A DNA stretch of 64,000 bases from Rusavskia elegans (Eukaryota > Ascomycota > Lecanoromycetes > Teloschistales > Teloschistaceae). The position numbers were made by a program, and so were the translations under genes. The notes below the pieces were generated by a model, which worked only from the letters and a program-made list of their open reading frames with translations, searched no databases and was not told the DNA's origin. Where the stretch lies: contig SAUG01000050.1 of the NCBI GenBank assembly GCA_011316305.1, positions 186,001 through 250,000 of the forward strand. Reading direction: 5' to 3'. The number at the start of each line of letters is the position of its first letter. Position 1 is the first letter of the stretch. Shown here in pieces: positions 38,085 to 51,900 of the stretch.

Positions 38085-39157
38085 AAAAGAAATCCGAATT
38101 TATTTAAATAACCGCTATTATATATATTAGCGGAATTAGTAATTTAAAAAGTCGATATTTAAAAAAAGATCTATAGAAATATTTTAAAAATATAGAAATA
38201 CTCGAGTAACTAATAAAATAAAAAGTAAAAAATAATATTTTAATAAAAAAAAGAAATAAAATATATCTTTTTATAAAAAACCTAAAAATAAAAACTTTAA
38301 ATAAAAAATTCAACTATATTAAAATCGGATTATTTTTATTTAAAAAAAATAAAAGATTTTAGAGTTTTAAATTCGATTTATTTAAAAATATTAAAATATA
38401 TCCGATATTTTATATATTTTTTTTAGAATTAACCGAATCCGGAATACTATTATAATAGGTATTTAGTTTCGAAATATAGAAAAAAGATATCTTTATAGTC
38501 GAAAAGATCTTATAATAGAAAGATTAGAACTATTTAATTAAATTAAAAAGTTATTTTATTTTAGAAAAAATTTAGGAATCTAAAAAATATTTAGTAAATT
38601 ACTAAAAAATTCTATAATAGTTCTATTAAAAAAATTAAAGAAATTATTAACTAGCCGAAATTATCCGGTAGAATAATCTATTCAGAAATTATATTAATAA
38701 AAGAATTTAAATTAATAAATAAAAGTAAATCTATAGAACCTTTTTTATATTCTAGTTTTTCGAAATTTTATAACTTTCTATTAACTATAATATACTACTC
38801 TTTTTCGATATAATTTAATTAATAAAATAGATATTATTACTTTATATATATTTTATATAATTCCCTTTTTAACTTTTTATATTTATTTTTAAAATAATAG
38901 TAATATATAGTTCCTAATTAAATAAAGTTATAAAAATAAATTTATTTTATATAAATTAACTATTTTTTAGAATCTTTATTAATATAATAGAATTTTTTTA
39001 ACTAGAAATATTTTCGATAAAAATATATAACTAATATACCGATATTTAATAATAGATTTCTATTATAATAATTTTTAGTTAATAATTTTTTCCTTTTATC
39101 TATAAAAAAAAAGGACGGAAGATTTTTCGAAATAAAAAATTTAAAGAAAAGTTCTAG
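38085..39157 (+). pseudogene. pol: G2 3' end of pol and 3' untranslated part
   Basis: Resumes exactly where Y1 interrupted G2 and aligns with G1 17,625-18,703. The 69-codon minus-strand frame at 38,104-38,313 is Phe/Ile/Tyr low complexity and is an artefact of base composition. Confidence 0.75.
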
Positions 39158-39203
39158 TATTATAAATATAGATAATATATTTTAGAAAATATAGTAGTAT
39201 TTA
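39158..39203 (+). repeat. G2 3' LTR, first part
   Basis: TATTATAAATATAGATAAT start of a G LTR, cut after about 46 bp by Y2; it continues at 43,178. Confidence 0.85.
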
Positions 39204-39616
39204 TATATAACGTCTTTTTACGTTAAAAGGCGTTACGTTTAAATCTAGTTACAGCCGTAGACGTAATCCGAACTACCGAATAATAAAGGAATTCTAGTAT
39301 AGATTATTATAATTAATCTCGCGCAGCCGTAAAGGTACGGTTATAATATTACGAGATTTTTTTATTATAAAAGTAATTAATAGAAAATAGTAGAAACGTA
39401 TTTAATAATTATATTAACGACTAACGAGAAAAGCTATCTAATAGAAATAAAGAAGCGATATATATAATAAAAATAGCTAATAGTACCGATAGATAGCCGT
39501 CTACTAAAAGTCCTATTATAAAAATCGGCTATATTAACTATAGACGGCTATAGATAATTAAATTTACTTTTTTAACTATATTTCTAGCGTACTTCTATAG
39601 AATTATAGATATAATA
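39204..39616 (-). repeat. Y2 3' LTR
   Basis: Plus-strand reading begins TATAACGTCTTTTTACG (from TGTAACG) and ends AGATATAATA. Confidence 0.9.
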
Positions 39617-42600
39617 TAGCACCCTTTATAGCGTTTTCCTAAATCTTTTTAAAGTTTCCTAAATTTTTTCAAGGTATTTCTTCGATTCCCAGATATTATC
39701 TTCGCTAAAGAACCTTTTCTATTTAATTAAAAACTTATCTATTACTTTATTTTCTTTTATAATCTTTTCTACTTTATATTCCTCTCTCTTTTAATAGTAG
39801 TAATCTTTTACTAATAATATTTTATTAGATATTTTTTTAAAAAATCCTATATAGAATTTTAGAAAAATTTCTATTACTAGGAATTTAAAATATATTATTA
39901 TTTCTTTAATATTTTAGATTTTAAAAACTTTTATATATAGTTTATCTAATTTTTTATTAGTAAGATTTTTTATTAATAGAAATATTTTATTATCTTTTTT
40001 AATATTATAGTTCTTCTTTAATTTATTAACTTTTTATTTTACTTTTTTTTTAGCTTTTTAGATCTTTAATTTAACTTTATTCTAGTTTTCCTTTATTTTA
40101 TTAATAAACGCTTATACTACTAGGTTATTTATTTTATTTATTATTTTATATTTTAACTTTCTACTATATAGAAGTTCGTCTAGCGTTATTTTAATATCTT
40201 TATTATAGAACGAATTAATTATTATCTAGACTATCGGTAGAAATTATATCTAATTTTTTTTTTCTTCCGAATAGTATATCTATAGATATAATTCTAATAT
40301 TTAATTTATCCTTTCTATTTATCTATCAGTCGATAAATAAAATAATATTAATATTATCTATTTAATTTCTACTACTTCTATTAATTCTTTTATAAATTTA
40401 AAAATAAATAGTTTATCCCGATCCGATATAATTTTTTCTACGATACCGTTTTTATAAAAAATAGTTTTTAATAGTAAAAATACTAGCTATACTGCTATTA
40501 TTATTATTTTATACGTTATAAATTCTATATATTTCGTAAATCTATCTATAATTATTACTACTATATTTTATAATATTTAAATATACTAATCTACGGATTC
40601 CGAAAATTCTATAATAAAGTCTATTATAATATATTAATTAAAGTATTCTAGCGTTTATATAGAATAAAGTTTACTAATAGATTTTTATCTACTTTTATTT
40701 AATATTAAATATTTAGGGTAGTTTTCTATATACTTTTCGATATATTTTTTAAATACTAATATATTAGTTTTTTTCTAAATTTTCTTTGAAGTCTTTATTA
40801 TTTTCTAATATCTAGTAGTTTTAGAATTATATATTTATCGGATAATATCGGTTATTTCTTTAATACTTTCGCTTTTTCTAGAATATCTCCGTTCCTTTTT
40901 AATAATAGCCTGTTTATTTTTTTCTGTGGCTTTATAATCTATTTTTTAATTTATGATATCTACTATTATATTATCTATTCCTTTAATATATTATATTTCG
41001 AAACCGTAATATATAATTTCCTCTAACTATTTTATTTATTTTAAATAAAATCATTTATTAATTAATAGCGATAGAAGGTTTTTATAGTTAGTATAAATTA
41101 TTATTTTTTTCGATATTTCGGTTATATATATTATCTAATATATAAAATTTATAATAATTACTAATATTTCTTTTTCTATTATTATATAGTTAACTTCCGC
41201 TAGTATAAGTTTCTTCGAATAATATTCTAATAGTTTACCTTTTTATATTATATATAAATCTAAAGTTTTATCCGATTTATCTATTTATAATATAATTTAT
41301 TTTTTTAATTCGATTATATCTAAAGCTTTTTCGTTTATAAAATTCTATTTAAATTTTTTAAACATTTTATTTTCAATTTATATCTATTTAAAGATTTTAT
41401 TATTTTTTAAAAAATCCGTTAAAAAAATAGTTTTTTTTATATATCTTTCTATTATATTCTAATAGAATCCTATAAAATCTAAAATATTTTAAATATCTTT
41501 TTTATTTTTTAGAACTAGTTATTTTTTTATCGTTTTGAGTTTATTAGCTTCTATAATAATACTCTCTAGTCTAATTATATATTCTAAAAATATAACCTTT
41601 TTTTTAAAAAAATTCTAATTTCTTTTTTTTAATTCTAAAATTATTTTCTCAGAATCTTTATAATACTTTATAAATATATTAACTATATTTTCTTTTTACT
41701 TCGGAAAATATTAGTATATCGTCTATATAAACTATAATAAAAATATCTAAATAGTTATATAATTTTTTATTAACTGCTTTTTATAGAATCGCGGGAGTAT
41801 TTATTAATTTAAAAAATATTACTAAATATTTATATAATCTATATTTTATTTTAAATACTATTTTCTATTTATCTGTCTTTTTAATTTTTAATAGATTAAA
41901 GGTATCTTTTAAATCGAGTTTTATAAATTATTTAGCTTTTCCGATTCTATTTTTAAAGTCTATAAAAAGAGGTAAAAAGTATTTATCCTTTTATATTACT
42001 ATATTAAGTCGCCTAAAATCGATATAAAATTAAAAGTATTTATTTTTCTTTAGAACGAATATTACTAGTTATTCCATTTTTAATTTAGAATAGCGTATAT
42101 ATCGCCGTTTAAAATTATAATTAATATACTATTATAGTACTTTCGATTATTTATTATTTAATTTATAGATCAGCCTAGCTTTTAGATTATTAGGGTCTAT
42201 AATAATAATTTCGTAATTTTTTTAAATATAAACCGGTAAAGATAATTTTTTTTCCGATTCCTTTAATATATTTTAGATATTTTTAAATAGTTCTATAATT
42301 TTATCCGTAGTAGCTACTTTCTTTTTAATCTATTATTTCCGAATAAAAATATTTTATATCTTTTTTATCTCGGCTAATCTTTTAGATATACTAAATAGAT
42401 AGTTTCCTATTTTTATCTATATCGTTTTTTAAACGATCTCTAGATTTTATAATATAAACTATAGGATATCTAAATAGATATCTCTTTATATTTTTATAAT
42501 ATCGAAAATAATTTTCTCTTTATATCTATTATTTCGTATCTATAAAGATTTAGTTTAATATTTAACTCTAATAAACTCTATTATTCCAATAGTTCCTATA

Positions 42601-42767
42601 AAATAAAATTCCGTTTTTCTAATTAAAAAAATATTAAATTTTTTTATATATTCTTCTAATATAATAATTCGAATAGTTTCTAAATTAACTAAAGTCTCTA
42701 CAGGTTATCTTCGTAATATTAACTAGATAAAAATCCGATTTTTATCTATTTTCCGGAGTTATTAAAG
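39617..42767 (-). pseudogene. pol: Y2 pol remnant with retained RT catalytic box
   Basis: Same domain order as Y1 on the minus strand. The RT catalytic box reads YIDD at 41,718-41,729, so unlike every other element here both catalytic aspartates survive. RIP stops elsewhere still make the gene non-functional. The integrase zinc-binding remnant near 40,700-40,760 lacks the 12-bp expansion seen in Y1. Confidence 0.85.
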
Positions 42768-43177
42768 TATAATATTTCTATATATTAAAAGGCGTTATAC
42801 TCGAGCCTAGCTATAGCTATAGGCGTAGTCCGAACTATTAAATAGTAAGAGAATCCTAGTATAGATTACTATATTTAATCTCGCGTAGCCGCGAAAATAC
42901 GGTTATAATATTATAAGGTATTTTTATTATAGAGGTAATTAATAAAAATAGTAGAAACGTATTTAATAATTATATTAACTACTAACGAAAAAAGCTATCT
43001 AATAGAAATGAAGAAACGATATATATAATAAAAGTAGCCGATAGTACCGATAGATAGCCGTCCGCTAAAAGTCTTATTATAAAAATCGACTATATCGGTT
43101 ATAGACGGCTATAGATAATTAGATTCGTTTATCTAGCCAATTTTCTAACGTGCTTCTATAGAGTCGTAAACGTAACA
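42768..43177 (-). repeat. Y2 5' LTR (410 bp)
   Basis: Plus-strand reading begins TATAATATTTCTATATATT and ends AAACGTAACA, keeping the CA end. Confidence 0.9.
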
Positions 43178-43669
43178 ATTTAATATAATATTAGATTTCC
43201 TATTATATTTTAGTAGGTAGAAATATATAGACGATCTAGATATTAGTATTAAAAAATATCTTAGAGATTTTAATAAATAAATACTATAAATATTTTAATT
43301 TTAGTAGTTTTAATAAATAAATACTATAAATCCTCTAATTCTTGTAGTTTATATAAATGAATACTATAAATATTTTAATTTTATCAGTTTTAGTTAATAA
43401 AAACTCTAAAATAGAGCTATTTTAATTATTTTAATCTATAAATAATCTAAATAGTAGAGGATTTTATTTATTTATATAGATTTCGAATTCGATATCTTTA
43501 TAGCTCGTATTTAATTTATTAGTTATCGCTAAGTACTATTCTAGTAATTAAATTGATTTATTTTTAATTTAATTTAAATAATTATCCGTTATATTTCCGT
43601 TTATAGATATATATTAAGAAATCCAATTAATTTTTGAAAATATCAAATCTTTTCGATAATTTTATAATA
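43178..43669 (+). repeat. G2 3' LTR, second part
   Basis: Completes the LTR interrupted by Y2. It contains several tandem units of about 38-39 bp (43,255-43,400), more than the G1 LTRs. Confidence 0.88.
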
Positions 43670-43674
43670 ATAAA

Positions 43675-44415
43675 CTATTCGTATTATTTCTTTATTAGTA
43701 TAGTTCGATAATCGAACTATTTTTTCTATTTTAGAAAAATAATCGAAAATAATACCGTAAAATCGAAATATTAAATAAATTCTAACGTCTATAGTTTTTA
43801 AAGCTAATAAAATAATTTTATAAAACGGCCGTAATATACTATTTATAAAGAAAAAAGATTACTATTTATTTATATTAAAAGTTAATCTATATATTTATAG
43901 ATTTTACGAATTTTTTTTTATAAATTCGTTAACGAATTAGCGTAATTAATATACTCGATAAATTATAAAATAGATCGAATTCTATCGAATACGGATATTT
44001 TAAATTATATTTCTAAATTAGAAATTAAAATCGATTTTTTTCTAGATTTCTTTAAAACGAAATTTAAATTAAAAGGAAATATAGATATAGACTATAATAA
44101 TACGAATCTAAAATAAATATCAATTTTAAAATTTCTAAATTTATATTATCTACGTATGTTATCTTTTTTATAATATCAAATCGGCTAGTACTAATATCTT
44201 TAACTTTTTTATTATCTATTTTTTAGATAAAATCGTCGCTAATAATTTATAATCTAATAGTTTTTATAAAATTTTAAACTACTAGATTAATTATATTAAC
44301 TAAATAAAATAGAAAAATTTAGATTCAATTCTATCGGTTATCGAACCTAATAAAAAAAATTTTAAATTTTTTTTTAGTATACTATTAGAATTGATATTAT
44401 CGGTAATAATATCTA
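43675..44415. other. unclassified repeat-like DNA hosting G2 and G5 (right half)
   Basis: Continuation of 20,180-21,423 after removal of G2. AT-rich with many CpG; the minus strand has a stop-poor run around 44,050-44,240. No terminal repeats or named domain are seen. Confidence 0.4.
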
Positions 44416-44865
44416 TATTATATAACTATTTGAAAATCTGATATTTTCAAGAATTGATTAGATTTGTTAATATATCTATAAACGGAAGTAAAACGGATAA
44501 TTATTTAAAATAATTTAAAAATAAATTAGTTTAATTACTAGAATAATATATAGCGATAACTAATAAATTAAATATAAACTATAAAGACGTCGAGTTCGGG
44601 ATTTATATAAATAAATAAAATTCTTTACTATTTAGATTATTTATTAACTAAAGTAATTAAAATAGCTTTATTTTAAAATATTAATTAACTAATACTACTA
44701 AAATTAAAGTATTTATAATATTTATTTATTAATTCCAATAAAATACTTTTTAGTACTAATATTTAAACTATTTATATATTTTTATCTATCGAAATATAAC
44801 AGAAAATCTAGTATTATATTAAATATTATTATATTATTTAAAATATACTATCTATATTTATAATA
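44416..44865 (-). repeat. G5 3' LTR (450 bp)
   Basis: Reverse complement of the G LTR; the tandem unit region is at about 44,650-44,760. ATCTA at 44,411-44,415 is the expected left copy of its TSD; the right copy lies outside the window. Confidence 0.88.
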
Positions 44866-46247
44866 TTAGATTTTTTTTTAGATTTTTTATTTCGAAAAAC
44901 CTTCGTCCTTTTTTTTATAGATAAAAGAAAAAGATTATTAATTAAAAATTATTATAATAAAATTCTATTATTAGATATTAGTATATTAGTTTTACGTTTT
45001 TATTAGAATTATTTTTAATTAAAACAGTTTTATTATAGTAGTAAAAATTTCGAAAAGTATATTAATTATATAAAATAATTTTATTTTTATAATTTTATTC
45101 TATTAGATACTATATATTAGCGTCGTTTTAAAAATAAATATAAAAAATTAAAAAAGAAATTATATAAAATATATATAAAATAATATAATCTAATTTATTA
45201 ATTAGATTATATTAAACAAAAAGCAGCGTATTATAGTTAATAGAAAGCTATAAAATATTAATAAACTAAAATAAAAAGAAGGTCCTATAGATTTATTTCT
45301 ATTTTTTAATTTAAATTTTTTTATTAACGTAGCTTCCGAATAGATTATTTTACCTAGCGACTTTAGCTAGTTAATAATCTTTTTAATTTCTTTTAATAGA
45401 ACTATTATAGAGTTTTCTAATAATTTACTAAATATTTTTCGAAATAGAATAATCTTTCTATTTAATTAGATAATTTTGATCTTTTTATTATAGAATCTTT
45501 TCGACTATAAAAATATTTTCCTTTTATATTTTAAAATTAAACGTCTATTATAACGGTATTCCGGAATCAGCTAATTTAAAAAAAAAAAATATATAATACC
45601 GGATATATTTTAATATCTTTAAATAAATCGAATTCGAAGTTCTAAAATCCTTTAATTTTTTTAATTAAAAATAGTCCGATTTTAATATAATCCTATTTTT
45701 TACTTAAAGTTTTTATTTTTAGATTTTTTATAAAAAAGTATATTTTATTTTCTTTTTTTAGCTAAAATATTATTTTTTTTTCTTTTATTCTATTAATTAT
45801 CCGAATATTTCTGTATTTTTAGAATATTTTTATAGATTTCTTTTTAAATATCGATTTTTTAAATTACTAATTCCGCTAATTTATATAGTAGCGGTTATTT
45901 AAATAAATTCGAATTTCTTTTATTATCGGCGTAAAACGATATTTCTTTTATTATATTTAATTCTTTTATATTAAATACTAATTATACTTTTAATTAAAAC
46001 GAAATCAAATTATTTTAAATATTATTAATATAATATTTTAGGTTATATTCTAAAGTTTAGTTAATATATTCTATTTATATATTTTTTATTAAATAGAAAA
46101 CTATTAATATTTTTAACTTTATATTAAATAGGAAAATAGAAATTTTCTAATAATTTAAAATAAAAAATTTATTTCTAATATTTCTAGTAGTCTATAGTAT
46201 CGATATAATCGATCTAGAATAATAAATTTAAATTATTCTATTATATA

Positions 46248-46664
46248 CGATTAATCATTCGGATTTTTAATTTTAGTCTTTTACGAATTTAATACTAGAG
46301 GCGCTAATTCGATTAGATTATATAATTATTTAGTACTCTAGTATTTTATCGAAAACTCGAATTTAAAACTTCCGAAAAAACTAGATCTAGACTAAAACCT
46401 AGAAGGAAACCGTAATTTATTTAACTTTAATTAACTCGTTTTACTTCGATTAATTAGGCTAGGCTAAAACGATCTATTATATAAACCTTCTATATAAAAA
46501 CTCTATATAAAATCGATTTTTAATCGATAGAAAAAACTTAAATATTAGTTAATCTTCGAGGGATTCGAATTCCCGACCCGTCGAATTAATTCCGTTAATT
46601 CCGAAGAGCGCTGGATCCGCCGGGCCTCCAGGTTACGTAACGTTGCCGCTGCGCCACCCAGGCC
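46248..46664 (-). mobile_element. SINE2: tRNA-derived SINE-like element, copy 2
   Basis: 417 bp, reverse orientation, inside the G5 integrase remnant. The A box is intact (TGGCGCAGCGG on the minus strand, 46,646-46,656). The B-box region reads GAATTCGAATCC, one or two RIP-type changes from the consensus. The tail ends GATTAATCGTATAT without a long TA repeat. Flanking G5 sequence lacks about 10-30 bases on each side compared with G1. Confidence 0.78.
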
Positions 46665-48539
46665 AATAAAATTATATAGATATATTAAATCGTATTTTAT
46701 ATTTATTATTAGATTTTTTAATTTTAGAAATTTAATAATAAAATCTAATATAACTTTTTTCTATAGTAAATTCGGTAGTTTCTATTACTAAATCTTTCTA
46801 TAACGATTATATATATTATATTTATTTTACTAATAACTAAACTATTTTTTAATATATATTTCGATATATTATTTTATATTAAAAAATTAATAATATTATT
46901 ATAAAAGTTATATAATTTATATTATATCTAAATATTTTTATAATATTATATTATAGTATTTTTTAATATATTCGTCGATTTTATTATCTAGTATTTATAG
47001 TTTTTTTTTATAGAAAACTATTTTTAGTCGTCTATAAATATATATAGTATATTATTTATTTTAGATTAATTTATTAATAGTAACCTATTTTTATTGATTT
47101 TAAAAATATTATTATTAAAAACTTTTTTTATTTTTATATAATTATTTTTTCGATTTAAAATATTTATTTTTCTATTATTTTTTATCTAAAATATAATATA
47201 TTTTAAATTTATATTAATCGAAAAATTTAGACTATTATATCTATTTTTAATTGAAATATTTCATTATTATAAAATATAAAAGATTTTTATAATCTATTAA
47301 AACTATTAATTTTAGTAATTTTATAATATATATTTTTTATTATTTTAATATAACTATTATAGCTAATAGTTATTTATTATAGATATTATAGTTTTATTCT
47401 ATTAATAATAGTTTTTTTAATATATATACTACCGAGTATTATTTTTTTTATATTATTATAGAAAATATATATTTATAGTTAAATCTAATAAATTTATTTT
47501 TATTTTTAATAGTTTTTTTAAATAAAATATTTTAAATACTAGATCTTTTATATATTTTCCTTTAAAACTTTTAAATATTTATTATTTTTTTTTTTCTAAT
47601 ACTATTTAATAGTATCTTTTATTAAAATTATAAAAGTTAAAATTTTTTTAAAATAATTTTTTAAAAATTTTTAATTATAGTTTATAAATCTAAAAAAATT
47701 TTATTATTTTCTAATATTTATTATTATTTTCTTATTTATAAAACTTTTAATTTTTTAAAATTAATATATAATCTATTATATTCTATAAAAAATTTAGAAA
47801 ATTAATTTTTTTTATAGAATTTATATTTTTTTAATTTAAAATATACTTTTTTTTTAGATATTTAAAAACTTTACCGATATATTATTTAATTTTTTAAATA
47901 TTTTAAAAAAAATTAAAATATTATTAAAATAGGCGATAATAAATATATTTATAATATTTTAATAAATTATTAAAATATTTATAAAATTAAATAATAAAAT
48001 TATATATTTATAGTAATTATATTATATATATAAAATTACTTTCTATTTTTTTCTGATTTTTATTTATATAAAATTATATATTTTTTAAAAATTAAATTTT
48101 ATAAACTATTTTATTTTAGAAAATCTATTTTAAAATTCGCTAATATTTAATAATAGATATTAATTTATAATTATAATATTATTTAGCTTTTAGTAATTAA
48201 TATATAGACGGAATATTCTATACTTTTTAAATATAAAAAATATCAGATATTCTATTAATAATTAAAATTTTCTAATAAATCTTTTTTTTTATAATTTTAT
48301 TTAAATATTTATAGAATATTTTATATTCTATTATAAATAATAGAGAAATAGATTTAAATATAGATTATTTATTTAATTTAACTCTAATTTTATAATTCTA
48401 TAATTAATATTTAAATAATATTTTTATAGTTATTTTTTTTCCGAAATAAATTTATCTAATTTTTATATTTATCTAGAATTTTTTCTAATAGATTTTCTAT
48501 TAACTTTTTATTAGATAGTATAGAATTCTCGAAAGATTT

Positions 48540-48987
48540 TATTATAAATACAAGCGGTCTATTCTAGAAAACGCGATAGTATTTAGTATAGCGCTAGATT
48601 TTCTATTACGTTTCGGCAGGCAAAAATATATAGATAGTTTAAATATTAGTACTAAAGAATATTTTAGAGATTTTAGTAAATGAATTAATAAAATCTAATT
48701 TTAGTAGTTTTAGTAAATAAATTCTTTATAATAGAACTATATTAATTATTTCTATCTATAAATTATTTAAATAGTAGAGGATTTTATTTATCTATATAGA
48801 TTCCGAACTCGACGCTTTTATAGCTTATATTTAATTTATTAGTTTTCGCTATATACTTTTCTAGCTATTAACCTAATTTATTTTTAAATTAATTTAAATA
48901 ATTATCCGTTATATCTTTATCTATAGATATACTAATAAATCTAATAAATTTTCAGAAATACTAGACTTTTCTAATAGTTTTATAATA
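48540..48987 (+). repeat. G3 5' LTR (448 bp)
   Basis: Starts TATTATAAATACAAGCGG, ends TTTATAATA. Tandem units partly degenerate. Confidence 0.9.
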
Positions 48988-51900
48988 TTTTAATTACTTT
49001 TAAATATTTAATATAGATTAATATTAAACTTTTACTTTAAATAATATTAACTATATAACTAAATAGTCCGAATCTAAAGAAAAAAAAAACTAGATAAAAG
49101 ATAAAAGTAAAAATAAAAGTATTTCTTTTTCTAATTAATATTTTTATAGTATTAAAATCAATAAATCTAATAAATACTATAGAAATTATAATAATTTAAA
49201 AAACTGGCCTATATAATTAGATATATATTTCGTTTTCTATTCTATATTTAAAAAAAAAGACCTTTTTTATTATATTCTACTTTCGAAAACGAATTTAGTA
49301 CTAGATAAAATCTTTTCTTTATTAATATATAGATAATAATAAAGATAATAAAGGTTGTTTTATATAATTTATAAAAGTTAAAAAAGCTATTTATATAATT
49401 TTTAGAATTTTAAACGAAATCTAAACTACTAAATATTTTATTTAATATCTTTAGTAAAAGAATATAGTATTTAACTACGCCGTATTATTTAAAAAATAGA
49501 TATTACTAATAGAATAGAAGAATAACGCCCTATATATAATATTTAGATAAAGATTTAAAAAATAAATAAATAATAAATTTATATATAATAGTCGAATATA
49601 TATTATTTTAGATAATCTAATTAAAATATCTATTAACTTCGATAATAAATTATATAAATAAAATATAAAAAAATACTATAATAGTAGACTATAAAGTAAT
49701 ATAAAATATTTTTTAAAACGGCTCTATAAAAAATAGTATCTAAATAAAAAATAATCCGAAAGTAGTTATTTTAAATCGAAATTAATAAAACTGAATTCTA
49801 TATAATAGCGATATAAAAGGAAAAACTCTAGAAATAATAAAAGAAATAAAAATTCTAAAACGTACTATAACTATAGTAAATTAAACTATTTTGCGAAAGA
49901 ATATTAATTAAATAAATTATAATAATAATAGTTTAATACTACGTTAAAGAAATCTAAAAACTAGTAAAAAATAATTTTAAAAGATAACGATAGTAGTTTT
50001 AAACTCTAGAGAACTAGTTTAGATAAAATATTTAAATTTATAGAAAACGATAAAATATTATAGGAAATTATAATAAATAATATTTTACTACGAATATTAA
50101 TAGAATTTATTAAAAGAAAAGCTGTTTTTGGATAGATAATCGTAATAATAGAAAACGTCAAACCAATATATCTTTAGGTCTTTTATAACAAAGAACTAGC
50201 AAAAGGAAACAACGTTTTTAAAAACAAAATCATATTCGAACCGATATTATAACGGAAAAACGTAATAATAGAAAATTAATACGTACTATTTAGTTAGACC
50301 GCCTGCTATAACGATAATTACGGGATCTACGAATCGGAAAAAAAAGAAACCGGATAGTATTTATTAAAACTATACCGACGCGCTCCTATAATATCTATTA
50401 AAATCGAAAGTTATAATATTTATAACTATTCCGGATATATTATATATAGTAGATATAAATACTAGAAAATATAATAGAAAAAAAAATTAAACTTTTAATT
50501 AGAAACTCTATAAATATATTTTAGAAGCTAATTATAAAAATAAAGAATATAAAAATATAAACGATAATTCGAGAAAAAATAGAATTTTATAGTAATAGAT
50601 ATACTATAAATATATAACTTTATAGTTTAGAAAAATCAATTAAATTTAGCTAGCTATATATATATATTCGAAATTAAAATAACTATTAAAACTAACAACG
50701 GATTATAAAAAATTAAAATATTTATTAATTTAAATATAATCGGAAATTTTATATTAGAAAATTTAATTAAAAAGAAAAAGTTTCTTTAAATTAAAAAAAA
50801 GAATTTATATAATTTAATAGTTATTAATAGAAATAAAATATCGAATAGAAATAAAAAGATTATAGAAAAAATAATATTATTTTAAATAATAATTAATTAA
50901 TATTAAAAAAACTTTAGTTTAATATTAATCGGATAGCTAGCTATAAAATTATATTTAAAATTTTTTAATTAAAAGATTATAATCTAGTAATAGACTAGAA
51001 AAAAAAAGTATTTAACTTTAAATAATATTTCTATATAGAGAATATCTAGTCTATATCGAAATAGTAATTTTAAATAAATAAAAAATAGAATATAAAACGC
51101 GAATTTATAGTTTCGAAAAAAGATAATTAAAAATTATTTAGGTCCGATTTATTAGATATCGGTAAAGATTAACTAGATTAAAAAGATAGAAATAGAAAGA
51201 AAATTTATAAACTTTTTAAAAATTCTATACTATCTAATAAAAAGTTAATAGAAAATCTATTAAAAAAGATTTTAGATAAATATAAAAATTAGATAAATTT
51301 ATTTCGAAAAAAAATAACTATAAAAATACTATCTGAATATTAATTATAAAATTATAAAACTAGAATTAAACTAAATAAATAATCTATATTTAAATCTATC
51401 TATCTATTATCTATAATAGAATTTAAAATATTTTATAAATATCTAGATAAAAATTTAAAAAAAGAATTTATTAAAAAATTTTAATTATTAATAGAATATT
51501 CGATTTTTTTTATATCTAAAAAAAATAGAATATTCCGTTTATATATTAATTACTAAAAGCTAAATAATATTATAATTAAAAACCGATATCTATTATTAAA
51601 TATTAGCGAATTTTAAAATAGATTTTATAAAATTTGATTTTTAAAAAATATATAATTTTATATAGATAAAAGTCGGAAAAAAATAGAAAATAGCTTTTTA
51701 TATATAATATAGTTATTATAAATATTTTAATAATCTATTAAAATATAATTAATATTATATTTAAAAGTTATCTAGATATATTTATTATTATCTATTTTAA
51801 TAATATTCTAATTTTTTCTAAAATATTTAAAAAATAAAATAATATTTTAGTAAAATTTTTAAATATATAAAAAGAAAAAAGTTATATTTTAAATTAAAAA

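Larger units (their letters stand above)
39204..43177 (-). mobile_element. Y2: gag-less Ty3/gypsy of family Y in the G2 3' LTR
   Basis: A 3.97-kb element on the minus strand with two LTRs of about 411 bp. The target duplication is ATTTA (39,199-39,203 and 43,178-43,182); two extra bases (TA) precede the left LTR. The internal layout equals Y1: protease, RT, RNase H, integrase and a polypurine tract (AAAGGGTGC) next to the 3' LTR, with no gag. Y1 and Y2 lie in the same orientation 1.1 kb apart in the same G2 copy. Confidence 0.92.
21429..43669 (+). mobile_element. G2: Ty3/gypsy element of family G, interrupted by X1, Y1 and Y2
   Basis: The ends are a 5' LTR beginning TGCTATGAATACAGGCG at 21,429 and a 3' LTR ending TTTATAATA at 43,669, flanked by a perfect 5-bp duplication ATAAA (21,424-21,428 and 43,670-43,674). 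Native pieces are 21,429-22,203, 29,609-33,925, 38,085-39,203 and 43,178-43,669. The order of coding remnants matches G1. The three insertions lie in gag (X1), in the 3' part of pol (Y1, at the position equivalent to G1 17,625) and in the 3' LTR (Y2). Without them the element is about 6.6 kb. Confidence 0.92.
44416..48539 (-). mobile_element. G5: reverse-orientation G element, 3' half
   Basis: On the minus strand this is the 3' LTR (44,416-44,865), integrase, RNase H and RT of a G element. It stops at the position equivalent to G1 15,340, where G3 begins, and the missing 5' half continues at 63,436. G3 is flanked by GATTT on both sides (48,535-48,539 and 63,436-63,440), so the two halves were one element. 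SINE2 interrupts the integrase remnant. Relative to G1 it has small deletions near the SINE. Confidence 0.9.

Noticed and set aside
38104..38313. 69-codon minus-strand frame
   Set aside because: It is antisense to the decayed G2 pol 3' end and is Phe/Ile low complexity.
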